Source of the DNA: Wenzhouxiangella sp. XN79A
Lineage (GTDB): Bacteria > Pseudomonadota > Gammaproteobacteria > Xanthomonadales > Wenzhouxiangellaceae
Length of the DNA stretch: 64,000 nucleotides
Assembly: GCF_012272825.1 (NCBI RefSeq)
Contig: NZ_JAAWWS010000146.1
Span: 62,001 to 126,000 of the forward strand
Reading direction: 5' to 3'
The position numbers and the translations under genes are program-made. Below the pieces are notes generated by a model, which worked only from the letters and a program-made list of their open reading frames with translations, was not told the origin of the DNA and searched no databases. The stretch's first letter is position 1, and each line of letters starts with the position of its first letter. Positions 53,629 through 61,790 of the stretch are shown here, piece after piece.

Positions 53629-53900
53629 GGTGGCGCTGCGCTCGGACCTGCTCGAGCGTATCGGCCGCGACGACGGCTTCGGATCATCGGATCGGGCGCG
53701 GGCCGCAGGGGTTCTGGCTCCGATGAGCCGAAACGGCCTCGGCCGCGCACCGGGTTCCCGGCAGCCGCGAGGCTTGCCTTCGCCACGCTGGACCGGGCCG
53801 GTGAGGGCCTGGGCGAGCAGCTGCACCGGTTCCTCGCGCTGCAGCGGATCGAACTGCCGATCCCGGTACCCTGGCGCGGCCGAGCGGCCGCCACCGGCGA
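53621..53900 (+). pseudogene. Possible frameshifted small gene
   Basis: ATG 53621 overlaps the previous stop and reads MPEVALRSDLLERIGRDDGFG, then becomes Pro/Arg-rich. A coding-like continuation (AFATLDRAGEGLGEQLHRFL then ALQRIELPIPVPWRG) appears in another frame from about 53778. The two halves would make a plausible short soluble protein if joined by a shift. Overlaps the end of the channel gene. Weak evidence. Confidence 0.25.
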
Positions 53901-55631
53901 TCAGGCCGAGCCGGCGCGCCCGGCCCGCCGCCGCTCCAGCCAGTCCCAGAACCAGCCCTGCAGGATTTCCTTGCCGGTCAGCACGTAGGCCAGCGCCTGG
54001 TCGTTTTCCAGCAGTGCGCTGACCCGGCGCGCTGCACCGGGCCGGCCGGCCAGCAGCAGCCGATCGCCCGACTGCAGCGGCGTGTCCTCGTCCGGCCAGA
54101 GCAACGGCTCGTCGTCGCGAGCGATCATCAGCACCGACAGCGGCAAGCGCCGGTCCCGGTTGCCGGCATCGCGCAGCAGCGCACCGACCGACACCTCACC
54201 GCCTGCCTCCAGGACGCGCGCCACGGCCGGCGCGCGGCGGGCGCTGATCCGGCCCGAGGAGATTTCCGGCGGCGATTCGACCCCGTGCGACCGCAGCGCC
54301 TCGAGCACCTTGCCGGCGAAGGCATCGTCGGCCTCGAGTACATGATCGAGGAAGTCACCCATCAGCGACGAGCGGACCCGACCGAGAATGGCGCCGGCGA
54401 CCACGGTGCTGGGTTGGCCGAGGACGTCCGGCTCGGCCGCCCGGAACAGCGCATGGGTGGACAGGCCGTTTTCCAGCGCGCCGACGAACAGGTCCTCGTT
54501 CAGCGCCCGGGCGGTGATCAGGATCGACAGGTTGTCGGCGTCGTCGGTGGACGTCGCCAGCACGCCGACCGCCTCCTCGATGCCGGCGGCCTGCAGGTCC
54601 TCGGCGTCGGTGCCGATCGCGTCGATGAAGCCCGGCGGCGGATCGTCGGCGTCGGGCGCGATCACCGCGACCTCCATCCCGAGATCCTTCAGCGCCGCGT
54701 GGAGCGCCCGGCCCGGCCGACCGTAGCCGCACAGGACCCAGCGGCCGCGCGGCGGTTGCCGGGTTTCCGGGATCCGCGCCGACGGACCCGAGGCCAGCCA
54801 CTGGTAGAGCCGGAACGCGTTCGGCCGTTCGATCGCCAGGGTCATGCGGCGCACGAACTCGGCGACCGGGTTGATGACGTGATCGGTCTCGAACGAGCGC
54901 ATGTTGTCGGCCACCGCGCGCGAATCGGCCCGGGCATGGACCGCTGCCTTGTGGTTGAGCAGTTTCGACGAGATGGCGACCTTGAGGTTGGCCCGATCGT
55001 CGCCGGTGACCGCCAGCACGCCCAGGCACCAGCGGCTGCGCAGGCCGGCATCGACCAGGTGATCGGGCAGTCGGGCGTCGGACTGGAAGCTGATCACCTC
55101 GGCGCCGAATTCCTCGACCGACAGGCCGTCGATCTTGTCGCCGTTGTGCTCGATGACGACCACCGGGTGGCCCTGGTCGGTCAGCGCACGGGTCAGCATC
55201 CGCCCGGTGTCGCCGTAGCCGCAGACCATGTAGAACGGCTCGGCGAGGTGGCGCACGGCGCGCCGGCGACGGCTGTGCTTGAGCGCGCGGATGTAGGCCG
55301 GGTCCTGGACCAGCGAGATGATCGAACCGATCGAGAACAGCCAGGCGATCACGGTCACGTAGATGCTGACCATGGTCCACATGCGCTGGGCCGGCGTGAA
55401 GTCGTAGGGCACCTCGCCGAAGCCGATCGTGGTGCCGGTGTAGCTGACCACGTAGAAGGCTTCGAAGAAACTCATCCGCCAGGGATTGCCCTGATCGTCG
55501 ACGCCCGGCATCAGGGTGAAGCCGACGGTCGCGAACGCGTAGGCCGAGATCAACACGATCAGCGGTATACGCATCCGCCGCAGCAGCAGGAAGAGGAACG
55601 AGTCGCTCCTGCCCGAGGAGGTTTCGATCAT
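53901..55631 (-). CDS. Ion channel with two RCK/TrkA-N domains, 576 aa
   Basis: Two membrane helices (about 20-40 IPLIVLISAYAFATVGFTLM; about 85-108 WTMVSIYVTVIAWLFSIGSI) flank a pore loop with the filter-like TGTTIGFGE (about 70). Two NAD-binding RCK/TrkA-N domains follow (VCGYGDTGRML, about 138; LCGYGRPGRAL, about 300), then a TrkA-C-like region (about 480-560, QSGDRLLLAGRP). The filter GFG is a variant of the K+ channel GYG, so selectivity is K+-like but not certain. Forms an operon (13-nt gap) with the DUF6394 gene upstream. Confidence 0.88.
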   Translation of the reverse strand: MIETSSGRSDSFLFLLLRRMRIPLIVLISAYAFATVGFTLMPGVDDQGNPWRMSFFEAFYVVSYTGTTIGFGEVPYDFTPAQRMWTMVSIYVTVIAWLFSIGSIISLVQDPAYIRALKHSRRRRAVRHLAEPFYMVCGYGDTGRMLTRALTDQGHPVVVIEHNGDKIDGLSVEEFGAEVISFQSDARLPDHLVDAGLRSRWCLGVLAVTGDDRANLKVAISSKLLNHKAAVHARADSRAVADNMRSFETDHVINPVAEFVRRMTLAIERPNAFRLYQWLASGPSARIPETRQPPRGRWVLCGYGRPGRALHAALKDLGMEVAVIAPDADDPPPGFIDAIGTDAEDLQAAGIEEAVGVLATSTDDADNLSILITARALNEDLFVGALENGLSTHALFRAAEPDVLGQPSTVVAGAILGRVRSSLMGDFLDHVLEADDAFAGKVLEALRSHGVESPPEISSGRISARRAPAVARVLEAGGEVSVGALLRDAGNRDRRLPLSVLMIARDDEPLLWPDEDTPLQSGDRLLLAGRPGAARRVSALLENDQALAYVLTGKEILQGWFWDWLERRRAGRAGSA

Positions 55632-55644
55632 CGAGTCGCCGCCA

Positions 55645-56028
55645 TCAGCGCGCGAGGCCGGCGGTCTCCAGCGTCAGCAGCACGACCGACAGCAGGTTGG
55701 CCAGCAGTGCGCCGCCGGACAGCGACACGATCGAGGCCATGACCGCCGGGGTCAGTCCGGCCTCGGTCATGTTCACCGCCACGGCCCAGACGATGGCCGC
55801 GACGATCAGCTGAAGCGTGGCCACCAGGCTGGAGGCCAGCAGCACCGCACCCATGTGCGAACGTTCGCCGAACTTGAGCATCGTCGCGATCAGGCCGACG
55901 ATCAGCGCAGCGAACAACTCGTAGACATTGTGGTGGTCGGGGTTATCGATATCGCCGAGGAAGAACCCGAAGTTCAGCGTCAGTGCGAGCAGGACGAAGA
56001 ACCCGAAGACGACCTTGCTCATGTTCAT
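55645..56028 (-). CDS. DUF6394 family membrane protein
   Basis: 127 residues with four helices: MSKVVFGFFVLLALTLNFGF, ELFAALIVGLIATMLKFG, AVLLASSLVATLQLIVAAIV, and VSLSGGALLANLLSVVLLTL. The signature DIDNPDHHNVYELFA is conserved in this family, whose members are usually next to two-RCK K+ channels, as here. Likely an accessory subunit of the channel. Confidence 0.85.
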   Translation of the reverse strand: MNMSKVVFGFFVLLALTLNFGFFLGDIDNPDHHNVYELFAALIVGLIATMLKFGERSHMGAVLLASSLVATLQLIVAAIVWAVAVNMTEAGLTPAVMASIVSLSGGALLANLLSVVLLTLETAGLAR

Positions 56029-56089
56029 GCGGTGCGCTCCCGTTCGAAAGGTCTGGTCCCATTATGCATGGCGGCTGCGGCAGAGCGGA

Positions 56090-56266
56090 TCAGTCCGGTA
56101 CCGGACCGGTTCGTTCCGATGTCTCCTGCGCCGAGTCGACGGCGTCGGCGCCTGCGCCGTTCCATCGTTCGATGAGATTTGCGATCAACAGGCCACCGAA
56201 TACCACCGCCAGCACGAAGCCGATGACGCGGACGGTTTCGGCCAGCAGCTCGTTTCGCTCGACCAT
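56090..56266 (-). CDS. Short single-helix membrane protein, 58 aa
   Basis: ATG 56266 gives MVERNELLAETVRVIGFVLAVVFGGLLIANLIERWNG, with one membrane helix, followed by an acidic tail (DSAQETSERTG). Small and isolated; could be real but is not supported beyond coding style. Upstream frame to 56356 lacks a start signal. Confidence 0.4.
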   Translation of the reverse strand: MVERNELLAETVRVIGFVLAVVFGGLLIANLIERWNGAGADAVDSAQETSERTGPVPD

Positions 56267-56352
56267 CAGGGGCACACCCGGTGCGGGACCACGGAACGGA
56301 AGCCTACCAGAAGCCGGCCGAGCGGCCCGACCGGCTCGCCAGCCGGGTCGAT

Positions 56353-59300
56353 TCATGAATCGGGCTGGAACGGGATCACGCGGGCATCGCCGGGACGCAG
56401 CTCGAGGTCGCGGACCGTGCGATCCTGCGCGGCGCGGATGCGCACGCTGTAGCGTCCGGCCGGCACCTCGACCGGGTCCTCGCCGACGAAGCCCGAGGCG
56501 ACCACGTCGCCGGACTCGTCGATCACCTCGAACGGAATCCTCAGGGATTGTTCCAGCGCCCCGCCCAGCGCCTCGGCCTCATCGGCGTCGAGGTACTCGC
56601 CGCCGCCGAGTTCGGCCCAGGCCCGGAACTCGTCCTTCAGTGCCTCCTCGTCGATCGCGAAGCCGACGATGTTGACCCGCACGTCCACGCCCTGCTCGGC
56701 CAGCGCCTCGATCGCAGCGGCCGGATCGCCGTCGCAGGTCTCCTCGCCGTCGGTCAGCAGGATGACCAGCCGGCGGCCCTGCGCGTCGGCCAGGTCGGAG
56801 GCCACGGCGGCCAGCGAATCGGCGATCGGCGTGCGGGCCAGGTTGATCGCCTGGATGCCGTCGACCTGCTGCAGGAACGCGGCCTTGTCCAGCGGCGCCA
56901 GCGGCACTTCGAGGTCGGTCCGGCAGCTGCCGGCTTCCCTGTGGCCGTAGACGCGAAGCGCCAGCGGGATGCCGTCGGGCAAGCTGTTCTCGACGGTGTC
57001 GCGAATGGCCTGCTTGGCGATCTCGATCCGCCGCTCGCCGCCCATGCGCTTGAGCATGCTGCCGGAGGCGTCGAGGATGATCTCGACCGCGCCGCGTGCC
57101 TCGGGCGTGATCCCGGCCTCGCCGGCCTCGACCATGATCGTGGCCGGCGACGGATCCTCGACGGTCTCGAAGGCGACCTCGACCTCGAAGTCCACCGGCC
57201 GCTTCAGCCAGGCCACCGCCCGGTCGAAACCGCGGGCCAGGTCGCCGAGTCCGGTGACGTACTGGAAGTGGCCGCCGCGCACGCGCGCCCAGTCCTGCAT
57301 CAGGTCGATCTCGGCATACGGGTTTCCGGCGAAGGCACCCTCCGAGGAGACTTTCATCGCGAACACCTGCGGACGCCCCTCGCGCAATGCCGGCCAGAGT
57401 CCGGCATCGGTCGGCGTCGCCGCATCGGTCACCAGCAACACGGCCTTCTTGCCGGGCCGCTCGATCATTTCCCGCGCCGCGGCCGCCAGCGTGCGCTCGG
57501 CGTCGCTGGAGCTGGTTTCCTGCGGGTAGGCGGCCAGCATGCGCATCAGGGGGTACGGCTCGCCCTGCCACTGCTCGAGCAGCGGACGACCGAAACCGAA
57601 CGGCAATAGATTGACTTCGTCGCGGCCGGGCTGCACGGTCTCGGCATAGGTCATCAGCGCGTTGGCGATGGTCGGCAACCAGGCCGCGACGCTGCCCGAG
57701 GTATCCCAGCTGAAGATCACCGAGCGCGGCGGCTCGACGACTTCGATCCAGTAGGTTCGGCCCGGCTCGACCCATGCTTCCCAGGTCGCGTTCGTGCCGT
57801 CGGCTGCCAGCGGCCGAAGATCGACGCGCTCGCCGCCGTCGTCGAACAGACGCGGCGCGCCCTCCAGGGTCGGCCGGCCACGCAAGGTCAGCTCGAGCCG
57901 GTTGTCGGTGCCGGTCGGGGTGAAGCGGAACCACGAACTGTAGGCCTCGAGCAGCGCGCGGCCGGGTGCCGTGTCACCCGGGGTCAACGCCAGGGCACGT
58001 TCGCGGCTTCGATGGGTCGGCGTCTGTTCGAGCGATGGCGGTGCCGGCGGGAACGTCGATTCGTAGGGACCGGTATCCGCGAGTTGCCCCCACTCGGCCA
58101 GGATGCTGGGTCCCGCGGCCTCGTGGACCGCGATGCGGTCGGGCACGTTCAACGAGCGCGCGCCCTCCGGCGCGCCGAACTCGAAGCGCACGTAGCGCGC
58201 CCAGACCGGTGCGTCGAATTCGAGCGTCGTCGGATTCGCGCCGAGCGAAGCCTCGGTGACCGGGACCCACGGACCGAGCGGACTCTCGACGGCGACCGCG
58301 ATCCGGACCGAGTCCGGCAGCGTGCCGCCCCGCCGATCGGCCGGCATCGGTTCGAGGGTCACACCGTCGATGCGCGCAGCACGCGCTTCGTGGAAGCCGA
58401 GCACCAGGCGGGCCTGCGTTTCGCCGCGCAGCGTGAGGCGGGGCGATTGGTCGTCGGCCACCAGCATGGACGCCTCGAAGGCCGAGCCGCGAATCCAGGG
58501 TTCGGACCAGACCAGGTGGCCGCCGAGCGCGGGGTCGGCCAGATTCAAACGCTCGAACGGGGGCCGCCATCCTTCGGCGGCCATGACCTTGAATTCGCCG
58601 AGCTTCAGGCCCCGACCACTCGAAACCTCGGCCAACGCCGCATCGATCGGAATGAGGCGGGCGTAGCGTGCCGGCACCGGCTCGTCGAGGACGAACGCCT
58701 GCTCCTCGGTCAGCGGATCGAGCCTGCCGGCCAACACGGTCTCGAAGTTCTCGCCGTCCAACGACAGCGCGACCTCGAAACGACCCAGCATCCGGGCCGG
58801 CTGGATGGTCGAAGTCGGATCGATCAGGAAGCCGGCGACCGGTACCGGGGCATCGCCGGCGAGCCGGACGGTCGGCTGCTGATGGCCCTCGACTCCCTCC
58901 CGGGCCGTGGTCAGGTCGGTCTCGGTCCAGCGGCCATAACGGGTCAGGCCATCGAACAGCGGCAGTAGATCGTCGAGCTTGTCGTCCCGGATGTTCGGGC
59001 TGGCGACGGGCTCGGCGCCGAACCGCGTCGCCGCGGCGTTGAATCGCCCGCGCAGGGACTCGGGCACCGACCAGTGAAAGGCCGGCGAAACGGGTGCTGC
59101 ATCCAGCGCGGCCTCGATGGTCGCCAGCGCACCGGTCGATGCCGGGCCGCTGTGCGCTCGAATCGACAGCAGCAGGTCCGGCTGCGTGACCAGGTCGGGC
59201 GGCAGCTCGATCTGTACCGGCAGCCTCAGCACCTCGCCGGCCTCCAGTCGAACCGCCTCCGGCAGCCCCGACAACGACGCGCGAAGATCGGAAACCGCGG

Positions 59301-61695
59301 TCTCCAGTCGAAGCGCCAGCACTTCGGCGTGCGGGTTGGACACGACGACTTCGGCATCGACGCGCTGCGCCCACGGAGAGAACGCCTGGACCGGCACATC
59401 CGGCAGCTCGATGAGCAGCTCCGGCAGTCCACCGCCGGTGGTCGCACCGGCTGTCAGGGACGAAAGATCGATCCGGTACTCGCCGTTTCCATGGACCTTC
59501 AGCAACTGCGCCTCGCCGGGCTGCAGTTCGCCGAAGACGATCTGCTCCTCGCGACTCCGTTCGAGACGATCGTCGCGCGGGGCGTCGAGCGTGACCAGCG
59601 AGAACCGGACGCCGCTCTGGACCGGCCATTCGATCCGCGTCGGCGCCTCGACCACCGGCATCAGGTACCAGTCCTGGGCCGCGCGGGTCGCACCGACCCG
59701 GCCGGCCAGCACACCGTCGGCCGGGAACGGCACCGCGGCCCCGGGCCAGTCGTTGGGCTCCCGGTCGGCGATCGGTTCCAGCGGATCGCCACGCTCGAGC
59801 AGGAGCCGGTATTCGGCATCGGAGACCCGGTGGGCCGACAGCATGACCGCGTAGTCGCCGGGCGGCAGGAAGGCCTGCCAGGTTTCGACCCGGCCGGGCT
59901 CGCCGGCGCGCTGCAGTTCGGAGACCGTCCAGGCATCGTCGCCCATCACGATCCGGGTCCTCACTTCGCCGTCGGCCGGCGGCGTGAGCGTCAGCCGGAC
60001 CTGTTCGTGGCCCAGCAGCTCGAAGCGATAGAAATCCGTATCGCCGTCCTCGGCCAGCAGGCCGAAGTACTCCTGGCCGAACCGCATGCGCCGGGCGTCG
60101 GCCAGCGAATCGTTGGGCTCGATCTCCATGCCCGGCGGCGGTGGGCCCAGCGGCTGGACGCGCAGCGTGTAGTCGCTTTCGGTCCCCGAGGCGGCGATGA
60201 TGTATTCGCCGGGCAGCAGGAACTGGTTCTCCAGCCGGATCCGGGACTGCCCGCCGCCGCGCTCGCTCGAAATGGTCTCGCCCCCGGTCGTCTTCAGGTC
60301 CAGCTCGAACAGGTCGTCGCCCTGGACCTGCACGCGCCACAACTGGGGCTCGCCGGTGACGTTGAATCGCCAGTGGTCGGTCTCCCGGCCGCCTTCGAAG
60401 CGGCCTCGGCCGAACCCTCGGTCGTGCAGCGGCGAGGCCTGCCGAAGGTCGTTGTTCGGTTCGATCTCCTCGCCCGGCCGGATCGGCCCGAGCTCGGTCC
60501 AGCTCAGCTGCCAGTCGGCCCCGGCCGGACCGCGATCGGAAAGTCGGATCCGGTACTCGCCCGGCGAGAACCCCAGCGAATACATCCGGGTCTCGCCGTC
60601 CGAGCCTCGACGGCAATCCTGCAGTCCGTTCAACGCCGGGCGCTGCAGGCAGATCTCGATGCCCGATTCCGGCCCGCCTTCGACCTCCAGGTTCCAGCGC
60701 CGCCCTGCAGCGGCCTCGTCGATCGTGAACCGCAGCCAGTCGGTGTCGCTTTCGTCGAAGCGGCCGCGGAGGGTCTCGCCGAACGGCACCGTCATCGGCG
60801 TGGTGTCGTTGGGCTCGCGTTCCATGCCGTCGGTCACGTCGGGCGCCCCGCGCGGCAGGGCCAGCCACTGGACGCCGGCCGTCTTCTGCTCGGTGCGGAT
60901 CCGGTAGACGCCTTCGGCCAGCATCAGCCCCGGCCGGCGGATCGGTTCACCGCCGTCGGTATCGAGCACCAGCAGCGACGCGCCGTCCGGCCCGATCAGC
61001 TCGGCCGTGGACGGAATGCCCAGCGCGCTCTGGTACTCCAGGTCGTAGGGAATCGCCGCTTCGTCGGCGTCGAGATCGAATTCGAACCATGCCCCGCCCT
61101 GGCTGTAGACGACCTGGCGGCCGTTCGGCGAGATGCGCTGGGGGTTGTCCTCGCTGTTGCCGTCATCGAGCACCCGCACGCCCGATGAATCGTTCTCGAC
61201 CAGTTCGACGGTGTAGGCACCCTGCCCGCCCGAATGCGAAACGCCGAGGACGTAGACTCCGGCCGGCAGCAGCAGCGCGTCGGCCTGGACCGTCCGCCCG
61301 CCGTCGGCCGCTTCCATCGTCAGCAGGTTCACCGGCTGCGCGGTCAGTGTCTCCGGAATCCGCCCGCGGCCGTCCGCGGCCGCAGTGAAGTCGAACAGGT
61401 CGAGCCTGGTCAACGCACCGGCTCGTCCGGTCAGGCGCAGGTTGAAGCGCCGCCCGGACTGGTCCTCGTCGACGATCAGCCGGTAGGCATCCTGGTCGTT
61501 GCCGTCCAGCTCGCCGAGGATGCGCACGACGTCGTTGTCATCGGGCACCGAGAAGCCGACCGCTTCGTGCGGGGCGTCGTTGGGTTCGCTGTCGTAGACC
61601 AGCGAGGTCACGGCCAGCGCCGGAATGCCGATCAGCATCGACCCTCCCGCGACCAGCGCTGTAACGACCGTCGTTCTGTTCATCGTGTCCGCCAT
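56353..61695 (-). CDS. Large secreted protein with PPC-like repeats and two VWA domains, 1780 aa
   Basis: Signal peptide (MNRTTVVTALVAGGSMLIGI, ending LAVTS). At least five EPN[DN] beta-sandwich repeats follow (about residues 36, 299, 413, 531, 653; for example YDSEPNDAPHE, EIEPNDSLADARR), of the PPC type. A long middle region has galactose-binding-like stretches. Two von Willebrand A domains end the protein: VIFSWDTSGS (DxSxS MIDAS, about 1329) and VEIILDASGSM (about 1540), then VILLTDGEETCDGDPAAAIE. Inferred: an exported adhesion or complex-assembly protein. GGAG lies 8 nt before ATG 61695. It is 95 bp downstream of the membrane protein gene, on the same strand. Confidence 0.85.
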   Translation of the reverse strand: MADTMNRTTVVTALVAGGSMLIGIPALAVTSLVYDSEPNDAPHEAVGFSVPDDNDVVRILGELDGNDQDAYRLIVDEDQSGRRFNLRLTGRAGALTRLDLFDFTAAADGRGRIPETLTAQPVNLLTMEAADGGRTVQADALLLPAGVYVLGVSHSGGQGAYTVELVENDSSGVRVLDDGNSEDNPQRISPNGRQVVYSQGGAWFEFDLDADEAAIPYDLEYQSALGIPSTAELIGPDGASLLVLDTDGGEPIRRPGLMLAEGVYRIRTEQKTAGVQWLALPRGAPDVTDGMEREPNDTTPMTVPFGETLRGRFDESDTDWLRFTIDEAAAGRRWNLEVEGGPESGIEICLQRPALNGLQDCRRGSDGETRMYSLGFSPGEYRIRLSDRGPAGADWQLSWTELGPIRPGEEIEPNNDLRQASPLHDRGFGRGRFEGGRETDHWRFNVTGEPQLWRVQVQGDDLFELDLKTTGGETISSERGGGQSRIRLENQFLLPGEYIIAASGTESDYTLRVQPLGPPPPGMEIEPNDSLADARRMRFGQEYFGLLAEDGDTDFYRFELLGHEQVRLTLTPPADGEVRTRIVMGDDAWTVSELQRAGEPGRVETWQAFLPPGDYAVMLSAHRVSDAEYRLLLERGDPLEPIADREPNDWPGAAVPFPADGVLAGRVGATRAAQDWYLMPVVEAPTRIEWPVQSGVRFSLVTLDAPRDDRLERSREEQIVFGELQPGEAQLLKVHGNGEYRIDLSSLTAGATTGGGLPELLIELPDVPVQAFSPWAQRVDAEVVVSNPHAEVLALRLETAVSDLRASLSGLPEAVRLEAGEVLRLPVQIELPPDLVTQPDLLLSIRAHSGPASTGALATIEAALDAAPVSPAFHWSVPESLRGRFNAAATRFGAEPVASPNIRDDKLDDLLPLFDGLTRYGRWTETDLTTAREGVEGHQQPTVRLAGDAPVPVAGFLIDPTSTIQPARMLGRFEVALSLDGENFETVLAGRLDPLTEEQAFVLDEPVPARYARLIPIDAALAEVSSGRGLKLGEFKVMAAEGWRPPFERLNLADPALGGHLVWSEPWIRGSAFEASMLVADDQSPRLTLRGETQARLVLGFHEARAARIDGVTLEPMPADRRGGTLPDSVRIAVAVESPLGPWVPVTEASLGANPTTLEFDAPVWARYVRFEFGAPEGARSLNVPDRIAVHEAAGPSILAEWGQLADTGPYESTFPPAPPSLEQTPTHRSRERALALTPGDTAPGRALLEAYSSWFRFTPTGTDNRLELTLRGRPTLEGAPRLFDDGGERVDLRPLAADGTNATWEAWVEPGRTYWIEVVEPPRSVIFSWDTSGSVAAWLPTIANALMTYAETVQPGRDEVNLLPFGFGRPLLEQWQGEPYPLMRMLAAYPQETSSSDAERTLAAAAREMIERPGKKAVLLVTDAATPTDAGLWPALREGRPQVFAMKVSSEGAFAGNPYAEIDLMQDWARVRGGHFQYVTGLGDLARGFDRAVAWLKRPVDFEVEVAFETVEDPSPATIMVEAGEAGITPEARGAVEIILDASGSMLKRMGGERRIEIAKQAIRDTVENSLPDGIPLALRVYGHREAGSCRTDLEVPLAPLDKAAFLQQVDGIQAINLARTPIADSLAAVASDLADAQGRRLVILLTDGEETCDGDPAAAIEALAEQGVDVRVNIVGFAIDEEALKDEFRAWAELGGGEYLDADEAEALGGALEQSLRIPFEVIDESGDVVASGFVGEDPVEVPAGRYSVRIRAAQDRTVRDLELRPGDARVIPFQPDS

Positions 61696-61790
61696 GCGTT
61701 GCTCCGAAAGCTTCTATGGTGCCGAAGTCGCGCGGGCACCCATGCGCCTGCTTCGACACGGGGTCACCGCCGACCGCGCCCGCTGTCCGA